Below, one piece after another: positions 19,449-26,615 of a DNA stretch of 64,000 bases (within the stretch, counting starts at the first letter, position 1; each line of letters opens with the position of its first letter). Source of the stretch: Agromyces aurantiacus. Lineage in GTDB: Bacteria; Actinomycetota; Actinomycetes; Actinomycetales; Microbacteriaceae. The stretch lies in the NCBI RefSeq assembly GCF_016907355.1, contig NZ_JAFBBW010000001.1:2790001-2854000 (forward strand), in the 5' to 3' direction. The position numbers and the translations under genes were made by a program. The notes beneath the pieces were generated by a model, which had not been told where the DNA came from, did no database searches, and saw only the letters and a program-made list of their open reading frames with translations.

Positions 19449-19889
19449 TCAGTGGAACACCGAGCGAGCGTCGGCCGTCACCTCGATCGGTACGGTGAGC
19501 GGGAGGAACTCCGATGAGATCGGGGCCCGCCAGACCGCCCGCAGCGTGACGGTCGCGCTGCGACCGTCGGCCGATCCGGCGCGGACGAGTTCGACGCCCT
19601 CGAGCGAGGATACCGCATCGCCGAGGTACTCGGCCGCCGCCTCGCGCACCGCGGCGTCGTCGAGGTCGAACACGAGGTCGCGGCCCTCGACGCGGACGTC
19701 CTCGAGCCGCCACGACTCGGCGGCCGCGAGCGCCGCGCCGTCGGCGAGCGTGAACAGGCGCTTGCGCTCGAGGTAGAGGGACGTCGCCGAGACCACGACC
19801 AGTACGAGGGCGAGCGCCAGGACCCCGTAGAAGATGGTGAGCAGGAGCGTCGAGCCGTCCTCGTCGGCGACGCTGCGGCCCCGCCTCAC
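19449..19889 (-). CDS. TadG-like pilus-assembly / Flp-associated membrane protein (Rv3654c-like)
   Basis: The 146-residue last gene of the tad-type operon. The N-terminus reads D-E-D-G-S-T-L-L-L followed by one membrane helix (about 15-40) and L-A-D-G-A-A-L-A-A-A-E-S, the pattern of TadE/TadG minor pseudopilins, in which the Glu near the start of the helix is involved in assembly or processing. The remainder is extracytoplasmic. The start is a GTG overlapping the preceding stop by four bases (GTGA). It probably takes part in biogenesis of a surface pilus or secretion filament; no direct evidence of function. Confidence 0.75.
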   Translation of the reverse strand: MRRGRSVADEDGSTLLLTIFYGVLALALVLVVVSATSLYLERKRLFTLADGAALAAAESWRLEDVRVEGRDLVFDLDDAAVREAAAEYLGDAVSSLEGVELVRAGSADGRSATVTLRAVWRAPISSEFLPLTVPIEVTADARSVFH

Positions 19890-20341
19890 GGTGCGCCCGC
19901 GAACCGCGACACCGTGTGCGTCGCGCTCGACCGGAGCTCGACGGTGCCGATCGAACTCGAGGCGAGCACCTGCGGCACGAGCGGGAGGGCCACGAGTGCC
20001 CGTACGCGCACCGTGATGCGCGACCCGGGCGCGTCGCAGGCCTCCGAACAGTCGACGTCGACGGATGCCGTGCCGGCATCGATGCCGTAGTCGGCGAGCA
20101 CGACCCGAACGGTGCGCTCGACCGCACCCGGTGAGCCCGCGGCATCCGCCCGCAGCACGGCGACCCGCGCCGCCTGCCGGGCAGCGCCCTCGACGCCGAA
20201 TGCCGCCGCCTGGATCGAGGCGACGGCCAGCACCAGGTAGACGAGCGGAACGAGCAGGATCATGCCGACCGTCAGGAACTCGAGCGACGCCGAGCCGCGC
20301 TCGCCCACGTCGCCGTCACTCGACGGTCTCGAGCGCGGCAT
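19886..20341 (-). CDS. TadE-like minor pseudopilin
   Basis: 151-residue protein with the TadE signature R-G-S-A-S-L-E-F-L-T-V-G (about 15-26; Glu at +5 of the helix), one membrane helix (about 22-46) and a Q-A-A-R-V-A-V motif directly after it. The C-terminal part contains a Cys pair (about 99 and 103, D-C-S-E-A-C) that could form a disulfide outside the membrane. The ATG at 20341 overlaps the end of the upstream TadE gene by 26 nt, and its own end overlaps the next gene by four bases, so the three small genes are translated together. Expected to be a structural or assembly component of the pilus. Confidence 0.75.
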   Translation of the reverse strand: MPRSRPSSDGDVGERGSASLEFLTVGMILLVPLVYLVLAVASIQAAAFGVEGAARQAARVAVLRADAAGSPGAVERTVRVVLADYGIDAGTASVDVDCSEACDAPGSRITVRVRALVALPLVPQVLASSSIGTVELRSSATHTVSRFAGAP

Positions 20342-20702
20342 GCCCGGTCACCTCCAGGGCGCGTTTCGGCCCGAGCAGGCCCACGACCGGCAGCGTGGTG
20401 CGGACCGTGACCGCGATCGCGGGGACGCCATCGATCGACGTCGTCGCGGCGCTGACCTCGCCGGCGAACTCGGCGGCGATCGCCGAGCCGATCAGTTCGC
20501 GTGTGCGCTGCACCCCGGCGTCCGGCGAAGACCCGGTGAGCGCCGCGTACCTTGCGCCCTCCGCCGCCGCGTCGAGCACGGTGTTCCGCACGTGCAACGC
20601 GAGCGCGAGCTGCACGACCGCGAGCAGGAGCGCGGTGAGCAGGACCCCGACGAGCGAGAACTCGGCGACGGCCGAACCCCGCTCGTCGCGGAGCGGCCTC
20701 AG
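20316..20702 (-). CDS. TadE-like protein with probable CTG start
   Basis: 128 residues: D-E-R-G-S-A-V-A-E-F-S-L-V-G (from about residue 6), a single membrane helix (about 16-38), and A-A-E-G-A-R-Y-A-A-L, the TadE pattern. The reading frame has no ATG, GTG or TTG between the far-upstream frame and the membrane helix. The only start that fits the conserved N-terminus is CTG at 20702, overlapping the stop of the pilin gene by four bases (CTGA), mirroring the GTGA and ATGA overlaps in the same operon. I infer re-initiation at CTG. A sequencing error is the alternative. Confidence 0.65.
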   Translation of the reverse strand: MRPLRDERGSAVAEFSLVGVLLTALLLAVVQLALALHVRNTVLDAAAEGARYAALTGSSPDAGVQRTRELIGSAIAAEFAGEVSAATTSIDGVPAIAVTVRTTLPVVGLLGPKRALEVTGHAALETVE

Positions 20703-20866
20703 AACCCGGTGACGCGGCTGATCGCCTGGTCGAAGACGCCCGACAGCGCCGGGCCTGCGAGGCCCCAGATCACGATGACCAACCCTGCGGTCATGAGCGT
20801 GATGAGCACCCAGCCGGGCACGTCGCCGCGCTCGTCCTTCAGTCGTCGAGCGATCAAGTGCGGCAT
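20699..20866 (-). CDS. Small Flp-pilin-like membrane protein
   Basis: A 55-residue protein. It begins M-P-H-L-I-A-R-R-L-K-D-E-R-G-D and has one membrane helix (about 20-40, V-L-I-T-L-M-T-A-G-L-V-I-V-I-W). Position in the operon between TadC and TadE, size, and the charged head followed by a single helix all fit the major pilin subunit position of actinobacterial tad loci. The canonical prepilin cleavage site is not obvious. The ATG at 20866 has AAAGGA at good spacing, 39 nt after the tadC stop. No prepilin peptidase is encoded nearby. Confidence 0.6.
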   Translation of the reverse strand: MPHLIARRLKDERGDVPGWVLITLMTAGLVIVIWGLAGPALSGVFDQAISRVTGF

Positions 20867-20905
20867 GAGGGGTCCTTTCGAGGTCGGTTCGGGGTCGATC
20901 GCGCA

Positions 20906-21853
20906 TCAGAATCCCGCCTGCAGCACGAGGTAGCCCGGGAAGAGCGCGAACGCGATGGTCACGGGGAGGATCAGGAAGATCAACGGCACGAGCATCGCGA
21001 TCTCCTTGCGACCGGCGAGCTCGATGATCGTGCGCTTGGCCTCGGCACGCGCATCGCCCGCCTGGGCGCGGAGCACCGCGGCGAGCGGAGCGCCCCGATC
21101 GAGTGCGCCGAGCACCTGGTCGAGCGCGCGCGTCAGCGCGGGATGGTCGAGGCCGTCGCGGAGATCGGCGAGCGCATCGGACAGCGCGATGCCGGTGCCG
21201 ACGGCGGCGACGACGCGCGCGAACTCGGTGGGCAGCTCGCCCGAGCCCGCACGGGCCACGCGCCGGAGCGCGTCGAGCATGCCCTCGCCCGCGGTGAGGC
21301 TCAGCGTCAGGAACTCGAGCATGGTCGGCAACTCGGCGGAGATCCGCGCGAGGCGCCGGCGTGCGGAACGCTGCAGGAGCCAGTCCCGGAGCACGACCCC
21401 GGCGATCGCGGCGAACGCGGGCACCGCGACGCGCACGACCGTCGGCATCGTCGCGAACGACGGCGCGAGAACTGCCAGCGCGGCGCCGATCGTGAACGCG
21501 ACGCCGGCCCACGCGAGCTGCTCGCCACGGAAACGCTCCACCGTCGCACCCGACCCCGCCTGGCGCAGCCGACGTGCGATCGCCTCGTTGCCGCCGAGCA
21601 CGCCGCTCAACGTCGCGCGAAGGCGGCGTGCGACCGGGAGGACGAGGAGGCCGAGCACCGATCCGGGATCGGCGTCGGATCGTGCGCGCATCGCGCGCGC
21701 CTCGGGCGAGATGTCGGTGAGGTACGGCGCGACTCGATCCACCAGGCGCGCGCGGCCCAGGCGCGGCATCGACGCCGCGACGAGCCAGAGGCCGAGGCCG
21801 AGCACGGCGCCGAGCGCCAGCGCGATCGTCGGGACGGTGCTCAGGTGAACCAT
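20906..21853 (-). CDS. TadC-like type II secretion F-domain membrane protein
   Basis: Inner-membrane platform protein of 315 residues. The T2SSF domain occupies about residues 160-290 (L-P-T-M-L-E-F-L-T-L-S-L-T-A-G-E-G-M-L-D-A-L), flanked by hydrophobic segments: one near the N-terminus (about 8-28), two around 108-150, and one at the C-terminus (about 285-310). The last motif, K-E-I-A-M-L-V-P-L-I-F-L-I-L-P, is typical of TadC. The ATG at 21853 has GGAGGAG upstream and overlaps the tadB end by 13 nt. It works with TadB and the TadA ATPase. Confidence 0.85.
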   Translation of the reverse strand: MVHLSTVPTIALALGAVLGLGLWLVAASMPRLGRARLVDRVAPYLTDISPEARAMRARSDADPGSVLGLLVLPVARRLRATLSGVLGGNEAIARRLRQAGSGATVERFRGEQLAWAGVAFTIGAALAVLAPSFATMPTVVRVAVPAFAAIAGVVLRDWLLQRSARRRLARISAELPTMLEFLTLSLTAGEGMLDALRRVARAGSGELPTEFARVVAAVGTGIALSDALADLRDGLDHPALTRALDQVLGALDRGAPLAAVLRAQAGDARAEAKRTIIELAGRKEIAMLVPLIFLILPVTIAFALFPGYLVLQAGF

Positions 21854-22701
21854 CGACGCTCCTCCGGCAGGCGGCCGAGGCCGAGCATCAGCCGGTACGC
21901 GACGATCGTGACGGCGACCCCGACGAGGATGAGCGCCGTGCCCGCCGCGGAGTCGTACGCCTCGAGCGTCTCCGGTCGGCTCGCGAGGACCAGCAGCAGC
22001 AGCCACGGCGCCGCGACGCCGAGCCGTGCGGCGTTCCGGATCCACGACTGCCGTGCCACCACCTCGGCGCGCAGCGTCGCATCCTCGCGGAGGTACGCGG
22101 CGAGCCCGCGGAGCACGGCGGTCACGTCGGTGCCGCCGACCTCCCGCGCCATCCGCAACGTCTCGAGGATGCGGTCGGCCACCGGATCGGCCAGGCGCGA
22201 CTTGAGCGAGTCGATCGCCGAACCGAAGTCGCCCGTTCGACGGAACTCGCCGTCGAATCCCGCGAAGGCGGGCCGCGTCGCCGCAGGCCCGAGCTCGGCG
22301 AGCGCCCCGATGCTGTCGGGCAGCGACATGCCCGCCCGGACGGAGGCCACGAGGTGATCCACCACGTCGGGCCAGATGGCGCGGTTCGCGGCACGCCGCC
22401 GGTTGGCGCGCGACCGGATCACGACGACGAGCAGCAGCGCGCCGAGCACTCCGGCGACAGCAGTGAGCACGGGGACACCGAAGACCGCCTGCGCGAGGGC
22501 CGCGGCCACGACGCCGAGCACCAGCCCGACGACCACGACCGCCGCGACGGGAGCACCGGGCAGGCCCGCGAGCGCCAGTTCGTCGGCGATGGTCGACGAG
22601 CGCCGGCTCTGCGCGGGCGCGTCGTGCCGCTTCGGCCACATCCACGTCGATGCGACGAGCAGCAGGCCGACCCCGAGCATCGCCCCGAGCAGGAGGCTCA
22701 C
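21841..22701 (-). CDS. TadB-like type II secretion F-domain membrane protein
   Basis: 286-residue partner of TadC. Membrane segments at about 1-15, 50-95 and 220-275; the cytoplasmic T2SSF domain lies at about 105-225 (L-V-A-S-V-R-A-G-M-S-L-P-D-S-I). The start is GTG at 22701, which overlaps the tadA stop (GTGA) and has GGGAG seven nt upstream; this is preferred over the much longer frame that is antisense-like within tadA. Together with TadC it would form the membrane platform on which the ATPase acts. Confidence 0.82.
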   Translation of the reverse strand: MSLLLGAMLGVGLLLVASTWMWPKRHDAPAQSRRSSTIADELALAGLPGAPVAAVVVVGLVLGVVAAALAQAVFGVPVLTAVAGVLGALLLVVVIRSRANRRRAANRAIWPDVVDHLVASVRAGMSLPDSIGALAELGPAATRPAFAGFDGEFRRTGDFGSAIDSLKSRLADPVADRILETLRMAREVGGTDVTAVLRGLAAYLREDATLRAEVVARQSWIRNAARLGVAAPWLLLLVLASRPETLEAYDSAAGTALILVGVAVTIVAYRLMLGLGRLPEERRWFT

Positions 22702-24002
22702 GCCGCCGCTCCCAGAACGATCATCGGGTCGAGTCCGACTGCCGCGAACTTCTCGGGTCGCGCGGGCAGCGCACCGGTCGGTACGAGGTCGCCGCCGTCC
22801 AGGTGGAAGATCGGATCGCTCAGCACCGCGGCGCCCGACGCCTCGCCGGTCGGAGCGATGATCTCGGCGACGCGCCGACGACCGTGCCGGTCGATCGCGA
22901 GGTGCACGACGACGTCGACGCAACTCGCCACGGTCGGTACGACGAACGCCGAGTCGATGTTCCGACCCGCGAGCAACGGCAGGGTGCAGAGCTTGGTGAG
23001 CGCATCGCGCGCCGAGTTCGCGTGGATCGTGCACATGCCCGGAAGCCCCGAGTTGAGTGCGATCAGCAGGTCGAGGCTCTCAGCTTCGCGCACCTCCCCG
23101 ACGACGAGGCGGTCGGGTCGCATGCGCAGCGCCTCCTTGATGAGGCGCCGCAGCGTGATCTCGCCCGTGCCCTCGAGGTTGGGCTGGCGGCACTGCATCG
23201 ACACGAGGTCGCGGACGTCGAGGTCGAGCTCGAACGTCTCCTCGACCGTCACCACCCGCTCGGAGGCGCGCGCGGTCGACATGAGCGCGTTGAGCATCGT
23301 GGTCTTGCCGGTGTGCGTCGCGCCCGAGACGAGGATGTTCGCCCCGGCGAGCACGCTCATGCGCAGGAACTCCGAGGCCTGGTTCGTGAGCGAACCGAGC
23401 TCGACGAGCCGGCCGAGCGTCCGGATGCGCTGCTGGAACTTGCGGATGTTGACGGCCCAGTGCGACCGCGTGACATCCGGGATCGCGACGTGGAGCCGCG
23501 AGCCGTCGGGAAGCGACGCGTCGACGAACGGCGAGGACAGGTCGACGCGGCGACCCGAGTGCTGCAGCATCCGTTCGACGAGGTCGCGCACCTCGCGGTC
23601 GGAGAGCACGAGCGTGGTCAGCTCGGGCACGCCGGCACGGGCGATGAACACGCGCGTGGGCGAGTTGATCCAGATCTCCTCGATCGAGGGGTCGTCGAAG
23701 AACGGTTGCAGCGGCCCGTAGCCGGTGATGGATGCCACGACCTCGCGCGCCGTGCCCGGCTCGTCGCCGAGCGGGGCGTGCGCGCCGGCGAGCGCGCGCT
23801 CGGAGTACCGGCGCACCTCCTCGGCGGCGTACCGCGCCGCCAGCGCCTCGTCGCGGGCGAGGTCGGCGCCCTCGCGGAGCACCCGGCCGCGCACCCGCTC
23901 GGCGATGGTGCGCACGGGGTCCGACATGCGCTCCATCTTGGCGACCGCCGCGACGACGGCGTCGGAGTTATCCACACCACTCGCGCCGGCTGGGTCGGCC
24001 AC
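22698..24002 (-). CDS. TadA/CpaF-family secretion ATPase
   Basis: Hexameric type II/IV secretion ATPase that powers assembly of the tad pilus. In the 434-residue protein the N-terminal domain has I-T-G-Y-G-P-L-Q-P (92-100) and I-E-E-I-W-I-N-S-P; the Walker A is G-A-T-H-T-G-K-T (227-234), where CpaF proteins usually have G-G-T-G-S-G-K-T; the Asp box is V-V-T-V-E-E-T-F-E-L, Walker B is R-L-V-V-G-E-V-R, and the His box is M-C-T-I-H-A-N-S. First gene of the operon. GTG 24002 is the longest start; ATG at 23936 or 23927 (M-E-R-M-S-D-P) is also possible and closer to usual family lengths. Confidence 0.9.
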   Translation of the reverse strand: MADPAGASGVDNSDAVVAAVAKMERMSDPVRTIAERVRGRVLREGADLARDEALAARYAAEEVRRYSERALAGAHAPLGDEPGTAREVVASITGYGPLQPFFDDPSIEEIWINSPTRVFIARAGVPELTTLVLSDREVRDLVERMLQHSGRRVDLSSPFVDASLPDGSRLHVAIPDVTRSHWAVNIRKFQQRIRTLGRLVELGSLTNQASEFLRMSVLAGANILVSGATHTGKTTMLNALMSTARASERVVTVEETFELDLDVRDLVSMQCRQPNLEGTGEITLRRLIKEALRMRPDRLVVGEVREAESLDLLIALNSGLPGMCTIHANSARDALTKLCTLPLLAGRNIDSAFVVPTVASCVDVVVHLAIDRHGRRRVAEIIAPTGEASGAAVLSDPIFHLDGGDLVPTGALPARPEKFAAVGLDPMIVLGAAA

Positions 24003-24051
24003 CGGGTCGGTCGCCGTGCGTCCATCACGGCGCGACGAGCGCGAGGAGTGC

Positions 24052-24123
24052 GCGAGTTCGCAGGATGAGCCGCGTCATCCGCCCGCCCACGCCCCCTCAC
24101 GTCGTCTCATCCTGCGAACTCGC
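24052..24123. repeat. 18-bp perfect inverted repeat between tadA and HAD gene
   Basis: GCGAGTTCGCAGGATGAG (24052-24069) is repeated perfectly in inverse orientation at 24106-24123, with a 36-nt GC-rich spacer. It fills the divergent intergenic region (215 nt). Possible meanings are a dimeric operator, a REP-like element or a long-loop hairpin in the leader of either gene. An 18-of-18 match is not expected by chance. Confidence 0.85.
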
Positions 24124-24217
24124 CCCGGCGATCCACGTGGTCCGCCCGGCGCACGGAACCGACGCGGGAGCAGCGGCCCGGCGTGACCGCTCGGTCGCGC
24201 AGGGGCATCATGGAGGC

Positions 24218-25006
24218 ATGGCAGGGCTCCTGCTCGACCTCGACGGCGTCGTCTACGTCGGCGACGCGGCGGTGCCGGGCGCACGCGAGGCGCTCGACCG
24301 GCTCGTGCGCGAGGGCGTGCCGCACCGGTTCGTGACGAACACGAGCTCCCGGCCGCGCCGGGCGATCGTGGAGAAGCTCGCGCGGCTCGGCGTGACGGTG
24401 CGCGAGGAGGATATCCTCACGCCGGCGGTCGCCGCGGCGGCGTGGATGCAGCGGCGCGGCCTGTCGCGACCCGCGCTGTTCGTGCCCGACGCGACCGCGG
24501 GCGAGTTCGCGGGATTCGACGCCCTCACCCGCAGCGCCGACGACGGCGCCGACGCCGTGGTGGTCGGCGACCTCGGCGACGGATGGGACTTCGCCACGCT
24601 GAACCACGCGTTCCGCCTGCTCATGGCCGACCCGGCCGTGCCGCTCGTGGCGCTCGGCCTCACGCGATACTGGCGCGCGGAGGACGGCCTGCGCCTCGAC
24701 GCGGGCGCCTTCGTGCGCGCGCTCGAGTACGCCGCGGGCCGCGAGGCGATCGTGCTCGGCAAGCCCGACGCCGCGTTCTACCACGCCGCAACCGACGCGC
24801 TCGGGCTGGATCCGGCCGACGTCGTCATGGTCGGCGACGACCTGCGCGCCGACGTCGAGGGCGCCCAGCGCGCGGGCCTGGCCGGCGTGCTCGTGCGCAC
24901 CGGCAAGTTCGCGCCATCCGATCTCGAGGCCGAGGTCGTGCCCGACGCCGTGCTCGACTCGCTCGCCGACCTGCCCGACTGGTGGGCCGCGCGCGGGCGC
25001 AGTTGA
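24218..25006 (+). CDS. HAD-IIA family phosphatase (NagD/LHPP-like)
   Basis: 262-residue haloacid-dehalogenase hydrolase. Motif I is L-L-L-D-L-D-G-V-V-Y (4-13; nucleophile Asp and the +2 Asp), motif II T-N-T-S-S, motif III Lys in V-L-G-K-P-D, and motif IV V-M-V-G-D-D-L-R-A-D-V. The cap inserted between II and III is the IIA type seen in NagD, phosphoglycolate phosphatase and the phosphohistidine phosphatase LHPP. The substrate is not predictable. ATG 24218 has GGAGG immediately upstream, with tight spacing. Divergent from the tad operon. Confidence 0.88.
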   Translation: MAGLLLDLDGVVYVGDAAVPGAREALDRLVREGVPHRFVTNTSSRPRRAIVEKLARLGVTVREEDILTPAVAAAAWMQRRGLSRPALFVPDATAGEFAGFDALTRSADDGADAVVVGDLGDGWDFATLNHAFRLLMADPAVPLVALGLTRYWRAEDGLRLDAGAFVRALEYAAGREAIVLGKPDAAFYHAATDALGLDPADVVMVGDDLRADVEGAQRAGLAGVLVRTGKFAPSDLEAEVVPDAVLDSLADLPDWWAARGRS

Positions 25007-25010
25007 CGCC

Positions 25011-25268
25011 CTACATCGACGCCAGCACCCGCCCGATCCCGAGCACCACGCCCGTGATGGCGAGGAGCATCAGCCAGACGCGCGCCCGCCCCAGTTCGGG
25101 GCCCGCGATCTCGGCGAGCGCCAGTGCGGCGAGCGACACGGGCACGGTGAACCAGATGCCGCTCGCCCACGTCAGCATCGAGACGCCCGCGATGACGAGC
25201 GCCCATGCCTTCGCCGGCGCGGGCCACTCCGGCCGGGTGCGTGCGCTGCGAGGCTGGTCGTGGGTCAT
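25011..25268 (-). CDS. Small hypothetical membrane protein
   Basis: 85 residues with two to three hydrophobic helices (about 18-36, 39-57 and 65-82) after a short hydrophilic head. No family recognised. The ATG at 25268 is chosen because the head T-H-D-Q-P-R-S precedes the first helix; a weak GGTGG lies upstream. Lies downstream of the ClC gene in the same direction (66 nt gap) and ends 4 nt from the convergent HAD gene. Confidence 0.6.
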   Translation of the reverse strand: MTHDQPRSARTRPEWPAPAKAWALVIAGVSMLTWASGIWFTVPVSLAALALAEIAGPELGRARVWLMLLAITGVVLGIGRVLASM

Positions 25269-25334
25269 GGCGGTTCCACCCTCGACGGTAGGTCGCATGC
25301 CGCCGCCGGCGGACGGGCTTGACAGCGGCCCGGA

Positions 25335-26615
25335 TCAGGAGCGCTGCTCGACCGCGGGCTGCTCGGCCTTCGGCACGATCCGGAACTCCGGGGCCCGGGT
25401 CACGAGCAGCCACGCGGGCAAGATGATCACGCACAGCCAAGGCAGCAGGCCGATGTCGCCCGAGACGCCGGCGGCCATGAACAGCGACAGCCAGCCGTCG
25501 CGCGTCGCGACGAGCAGCATCCCGATGAGGGCCGCCGCGACCGCCAGTCCGAGCGGCAGCCCGGGGATCACCGCGGACGCGAGGACGCCGATCGCGACGC
25601 CGATGAAGGTGGCCGGGAACACGCGGCCGCCGCGGAACGCGGCGCTCGCGGCGACGACGAGCGCGACGAGCTTGACCACCACGATGAGCACCAGGTCGCC
25701 CGGCGAGTAGTCGTCGGGGTTCGCGAGCAGCTCCCCCATCTGGTCGAGGCCCTTGAAGAGCGTGATCGGCCCGCCGATGAAACCGAGCACGCCCAGCACG
25801 AGGCCGCCGAGGCCCGCGATGAGGATGGGGCTGCGCAGCGCATGGAAGGCGCGGTGCACGACGGGCAGCGCGATCACCCCGAGCAGGCCCACGAGCACCG
25901 CCGCGCACGCGACGGCGACGCCGATCACGACATCGAGCGCGTCGACCGTGCTCGGCGGCACCGTGAACGAGAGCGGCGGCACCCCGAGCACGTGCATCGT
26001 CCCCGACCCCGCGGCGGCCGAGGCGAGCGGCAGGAACAGCTTGTCCCACAGCGAGCCGCCGCCGCGCACCGCGGCGAGCGCGCCCGTGAAGAGCAGGGCC
26101 GCGCCGACCGGGGTGCCGAACAGCGCGCCGATGGTGCCGGCCGCGGCCATGAGCATCGCGAGCCGCGGCGGCACGCGCGGCACGAACCGGGCGAGCAGCG
26201 CCACGGCGAGCGAGACGTTGATGGCGATGATCGGGTTCTCCGGCCCGAGGCTCACGCCGCCCGCGAGGCCGAGGACGGTGACGATCGCGATGCTCGGCAG
26301 GGTCCGCAGCTTCAGCGGCGGCTCGAAGAGCTCGGTCGTCGCCGAGTCCGGCCCGCCGTGCCCCGGGATGAACTGCAGGCACACGCCGACGAGCAGGCCG
26401 GTCGTCGTGAGCACGGCGACGATCCACCATCCGCTCGGATCGATGCCGAGCGCGTCGGGCAGCGTCGTCCACACGGCGTCCTCGATCACGCCCGCGACCG
26501 CCTCGAGCGCCCAGAGCATGAGCGCCGTGATGATGCCGATGACCAGCGCGGGGATCGACAGCAGCGCGAGCTGCCGCGGCGTCGGCGCCGGTGCCTCCTG
26601 ATCCGTCGTCTGCAT
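25335..26615 (-). CDS. ClC-family ion channel/transporter (YfeO-like)
   Basis: 426-residue membrane protein with the ClC repeat architecture of about 10-12 helices. The anion-path motifs are present but altered: G-H-G-G-P-D-S where ClC has G-S-G-I-P, G-V-S-L-G-P-E-N-P where ClC has G-X-S-L-G-R-E-G-P (the gating Glu is kept), and G-G-R-V-F-P-A for G-G-I-F-A-P. This pattern fits the YfeO subgroup, whose ion is unproven. The ATG at 26615 shares one base with the stop of the ABC permease gene (TGATG), so the gene is the third cistron of the 29181-25335 operon. Confidence 0.85.
   Translation of the reverse strand: MQTTDQEAPAPTPRQLALLSIPALVIGIITALMLWALEAVAGVIEDAVWTTLPDALGIDPSGWWIVAVLTTTGLLVGVCLQFIPGHGGPDSATTELFEPPLKLRTLPSIAIVTVLGLAGGVSLGPENPIIAINVSLAVALLARFVPRVPPRLAMLMAAAGTIGALFGTPVGAALLFTGALAAVRGGGSLWDKLFLPLASAAAGSGTMHVLGVPPLSFTVPPSTVDALDVVIGVAVACAAVLVGLLGVIALPVVHRAFHALRSPILIAGLGGLVLGVLGFIGGPITLFKGLDQMGELLANPDDYSPGDLVLIVVVKLVALVVAASAAFRGGRVFPATFIGVAIGVLASAVIPGLPLGLAVAAALIGMLLVATRDGWLSLFMAAGVSGDIGLLPWLCVIILPAWLLVTRAPEFRIVPKAEQPAVEQRS

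Noticed and set aside
23968..23976. TTATCCACA, a perfect DnaA-box sequence
   Set aside because: Only a single copy, inside the N-terminal codons of the TadA ATPase (V-D-N-S). No cluster of boxes, no dnaA/dnaN neighbours and no AT-rich region, so not an origin.
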